A stretch of DNA of 64,000 nucleotides. It comes from an uncultured Peptostreptococcaceae bacterium (GTDB lineage: Bacteria; Bacillota; Clostridia; Peptostreptococcales; Peptostreptococcaceae). The stretch is from the NCBI GenBank assembly GCA_947072565.1, contig CAMTIM010000038.1, positions 1 through 64,000 of the forward strand, read 5' to 3'. Position 1 is the first letter of the stretch. Each line of letters starts with the position of its first letter. A model generated the notes under the pieces. It saw only the letters and a program-made list of their open reading frames with translations. It was not told the origin of the DNA and searched no databases. This document shows positions 61,515 to 64,000 of this stretch, one piece after another. Position numbers and translations under genes: made by a program.

Positions 61515-63227
61515 ATGTGGTTTATGGGATTTTCTAAAGCTAATTGTCAAAATTGTTACGCTTGCGTAAGGGCATGTCCTGTACATGCTATTAAGGTTAA
61601 AAATGAACAAGCGCAAATAATTAAAGAAAGATGCATTGTTTGTGGTAGGTGCTTTAAAGTATGTCCTCAAAATGCAAAGTCTATAAAATCTGAAAAAGAA
61701 ATGGTTAAACATTACTTAAGGGGAAGACAAAAGGTAGTTGCATCTGTAGCTCCTAGCTTTGCAGCTATATTAGGAAAACATAGTAATAAATTACCAACTG
61801 CTTTGAAATTATTAGGATTTGATTATGTAGAAGAAGCAGTTTCAACTGTACACCCTATAATAGAGGAATATGAAAAATATGCAAATAAACCTGGGGATGA
61901 TACATACATAACTAGTTTTTGCCCATCGGTAAACAATATTATTGAAAAATATTATCCAGATCTTGCTAAAAATATAATTCCAGTAGTATCTCCATCAACA
62001 TTTAATGGTAGAGTGTTAAAACATAAATATGGGAAAGAAACTAGAGTTGTATTTATAGGACCTTGCTTAGGTAAAAAAAATGATGGTCATAATGAAGAGT
62101 CCATAGACTTGGTTCTTACATTTGAAGAATTAGAAAAATGGCTAAAAGAAGAAAATATAGAATTAAAGGATTTAAAAGAAGAGCCTTTTAGTTGTTCGAG
62201 TAAGCAACTAAGATTATTGCCAACTATAGGGGGATTAACAAATAATATAGAAGCTAAGAATCCAAGGAAAAGTATTATTCAGGTGGATGGAATAAAAGAT
62301 TGTATGCAAGTTTTAGATGTTGTTAAAAAGGGAAAATTTAAAAACACTTTGATTGAAATGAGTAGCTGTAGACATAGTTGCATAGGCGGGTCCGGTATGC
62401 CTGAAGATGGTGTGAATTGCTATGAACGTAGAGAAAATCTTAAAAAATATGCTAAATCTTGTTGTGAAAATAGTGATAAAGAAAATAAAGTAGCAGAAAA
62501 TAAATTTTCAAATATAGCTTTTGATAAAGAATTTTCATCAAAAGAAGTTTTATTAAATCAGCCAAATAGTGAACAGCTAAGAGAAATATTAAACAACATG
62601 GGTAAATATGAAAAATCAGATGAATTGAATTGTAAAAGTTGTGGATATCATACTTGCAGGGAAAAGGGAATAGCAGTTTACAATAATATGGCTGAAATAA
62701 ATATGTGTCTACCTTTTATGAGAGAAAAAGCAGAGGATTTAAGCAATGTAATCTTTGATATGACACCAAATATAATAGCTATAATTGACAAAGAATTAGA
62801 TTTTGTTCAATTAAATCCATCAGCAGAACAATTCTTTAAAACATCAAGACAAAATATAAAAGGTATTCCTATTGAAATGTTTTTAGAAGAAGAAGATTTT
62901 AAAAAAGTAAAAGACACTAAAAAGAATATATTTAAACAAAGAAAAAGCATAAAACAAAACGATGCTACTATAATACAAAGTATAATATGGCTAGAAAAAA
63001 ATCAGGTCATTTTATGGATAGCAGATGATATTACTAAAAATGAAGAGCTACAAGAAAAGTTGCAAAAAATGAAAATAGATGCCATTGATATGGCCCAAAA
63101 GGTTATAAATAAACAAATGACAGTAGCACAAGAAATAGCAAGTCTGTTAGGGGAGACAACTGCTGAAACAAAGGTAACTTTAACTCAGCTTAAAAATTTA
63201 ATTTTAGAAGATGAGGTAAGTATGTAA
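61515..63227 (+). CDS. Sensory [FeFe]-hydrogenase-like protein with PAS domain (HydS type)
   Basis: 570 aa behind AGAGGGGGA. Domains in order: two 4Fe-4S clusters (CQNCYACVRACP, CIVCGRCFKVCP, residues ~11-52); the H-cluster domain (~70-330) with TSFCPS in place of TSCCP, FIGPCLGKK and EMSSCRHSCIGGSG; an additional four-Cys Fe-S motif CKSCGYHTCREKGIAV (~375-390); a PAS domain (~415-500, IIAIIDKELDFVQLNPSAEQFF); and a C-terminal coiled coil. All four Cys that bind the H-cluster cubane are retained, but the proton-relay Cys of TSCCP is Phe. This matches sensory rather than H2-producing enzymes. Confidence 0.9.
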   Translation: MWFMGFSKANCQNCYACVRACPVHAIKVKNEQAQIIKERCIVCGRCFKVCPQNAKSIKSEKEMVKHYLRGRQKVVASVAPSFAAILGKHSNKLPTALKLLGFDYVEEAVSTVHPIIEEYEKYANKPGDDTYITSFCPSVNNIIEKYYPDLAKNIIPVVSPSTFNGRVLKHKYGKETRVVFIGPCLGKKNDGHNEESIDLVLTFEELEKWLKEENIELKDLKEEPFSCSSKQLRLLPTIGGLTNNIEAKNPRKSIIQVDGIKDCMQVLDVVKKGKFKNTLIEMSSCRHSCIGGSGMPEDGVNCYERRENLKKYAKSCCENSDKENKVAENKFSNIAFDKEFSSKEVLLNQPNSEQLREILNNMGKYEKSDELNCKSCGYHTCREKGIAVYNNMAEINMCLPFMREKAEDLSNVIFDMTPNIIAIIDKELDFVQLNPSAEQFFKTSRQNIKGIPIEMFLEEEDFKKVKDTKKNIFKQRKSIKQNDATIIQSIIWLEKNQVILWIADDITKNEELQEKLQKMKIDAIDMAQKVINKQMTVAQEIASLLGETTAETKVTLTQLKNLILEDEVSM

Positions 63228-64000
63228 TGAAATTTTTTATAGATTTTTCAAGTAGCAGTCTAAATAAATATGGGGAAGAGCTATGTGGAGATAAGGTAGA
63301 ATTTTACCATGATGAGAGTAAGTTTATAGCGGTATTATCTGATGGTCTAGGTAGTGGGGTTAAAGCTAATATATTAGCAACTCTTACAGCTAAAATAGCA
63401 ATAACTATGCTAAAAGAGGGATTACCTATTGAAGATGTAGTTGATACAGTTATACATACTCTACCTGTATGTTCTATAAGAAATTTAGCGTACTCAACAT
63501 TTACAATTATAAAAGTTGATAGCGATGGTATAGCATATGTAGCTGAATTTGATAATCCAAGTATATTCTTTTTAAATGATAGAGAAGTAAAAAAAATAGA
63601 GTGGAGTACAAGTGAAATAAATGGAAGGAAAATAAAAGAAAGTAAATTTGAATTAAAAGAAAAAGATATATTAGTTTTTGTAAGTGATGGAGTTGTCCAT
63701 GCTGGGGTTGGAACAATATTAAACTTAGGGTGGCAGTGGGACGATATACAAAAGTATTTAAAAGCTAATACTAATAGAAATATGTCATCAAAGACAGTTA
63801 CTAATTTATTGTTAGGAGCATGTGATCAACTTTATATGCAACAGCCCGGAGATGATACAACGGTAGCGACTATAAAAGCAGTAATACCTAAAAAGGCAGT
63901 GCTTTTTTCTGGACCTCCAATAGACCCTAATATGGATAAAATTGTAGTAGATAAAATAATGAATGTGCGTGGAAAAAAGATTGTGTGTGGAGGAAGTGCA
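63227..64000 (+). CDS. SpoIIE/PP2C-type serine phosphatase, 3' end beyond window
   Basis: Starts at ATG 63227, overlapping the upstream stop by one base (TAATG); 258 codons are visible. PPM metal-binding motifs: FIAVLSDGLGSGVKAN (about residues 34-49), LVFVSDGVVHAG (about 147-158) and PGDDTTVATIKA (about 206-217), with typical SpoIIE-group spacing. No sensor domain precedes it, so input probably comes from the hydrogenase-PAS protein encoded just upstream. It probably dephosphorylates an anti-anti-sigma or other Ser/Thr-phosphorylated protein. The last ~30 visible residues (VVDKIMNVRGKKIVCGGSA) begin a second domain cut by the window end. Confidence 0.9.
   Translation, partial: MKFFIDFSSSSLNKYGEELCGDKVEFYHDESKFIAVLSDGLGSGVKANILATLTAKIAITMLKEGLPIEDVVDTVIHTLPVCSIRNLAYSTFTIIKVDSDGIAYVAEFDNPSIFFLNDREVKKIEWSTSEINGRKIKESKFELKEKDILVFVSDGVVHAGVGTILNLGWQWDDIQKYLKANTNRNMSSKTVTNLLLGACDQLYMQQPGDDTTVATIKAVIPKKAVLFSGPPIDPNMDKIVVDKIMNVRGKKIVCGGSA

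Overview
The window looks like chromosome from a low-GC, Gram-positive, endospore-forming anaerobe of the class Clostridia, most likely family Peptostreptococcaceae (Paraclostridium/Romboutsia/Terrisporobacter/Clostridioides type). The grounds are strong AT bias, AGGAGG-type ribosome binding sites with frequent TTG/GTG starts, a Tyr T-box, a meso-DAP-type MurE, a rubrerythrin, an [FeFe]-hydrogenase-like sensor operon, corrinoid methyltransferases and many short hairpin terminators. The genus assignment is inference. No tRNA or rRNA genes, insertion sequences, prophage or CRISPR array were recognised. The gene order is mosaic: short operons separated by clear terminators.

Layout. 0-4.7 kb: the tail of a GHKL sensor kinase, an FtsX-type ABC exporter and a patatin-like lipase. 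4.8-10 kb: a CarD-type RNA polymerase regulator with a hairpin leader, an MgtC-like membrane protein, a DUF4003-like protein, an MFS transporter and a soluble zinc-binding (CZB) chemoreceptor behind a SigD-like promoter. 10-14.4 kb: an AraC regulator divergent from a dehydrogenase / sugar isomerase / dehydrogenase operon. 15.2-21.7 kb: a six-gene corrinoid methyltransferase operon with three UroD-fold methyltransferases, one corrinoid protein, a RACo-type activator and a CobW GTPase. 21.8-30.7 kb: MarR/EFR1 ferredoxin/Mpg glycosylase, signal peptidase I, a SulP transporter lacking STAS, an ABC exporter, aspartate 4-decarboxylase and a hot-dog thioesterase. 30.8-39.6 kb: a secreted DUF1002 protein, a heterodimeric ABC multidrug exporter, a tandemly duplicated pair of unknown surface- or spore-like genes, and a secreted CAP-domain protein.

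39.8-45.3 kb: a nuclease-fold (HSDR_N-like) protein with a His/Cys metal-binding tail, a compact promoter-RNA-terminator unit, a group-2 sigma factor, and two adjacent dynamin-like GTPases. 45.4-48.2 kb: DUF969/DUF979 membrane proteins with pyroglutamyl peptidase and a gamma-glutamylcyclotransferase-like protein, which together suggest 5-oxoproline handling. 48.3-57.3 kb: a TPR glycosyltransferase, murE, a YybS-like membrane protein, T-box/tyrS, small unknown proteins, a DMT transporter and rubrerythrin. 57.3-64 kb: DUF362 ferredoxin, a carbamoyl-amino-acid hydrolase plus dihydroorotase pair, and the start of a hydrogen-sensing operon (2Fe-2S thioredoxin-like protein, HydS-like hydrogenase with PAS, SpoIIE phosphatase) that runs off the right edge.

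Best candidates for something undescribed are the corrinoid methyltransferase operon of unknown substrate, the small RNA/riboswitch-like unit at 40.4 kb in front of the sigma factor, the dynamin pair, the nuclease-fold/metal-tail protein, the duplicated gene pair at 36-38.5 kb, and the leader of the CAP gene, which can form two mutually exclusive stems.
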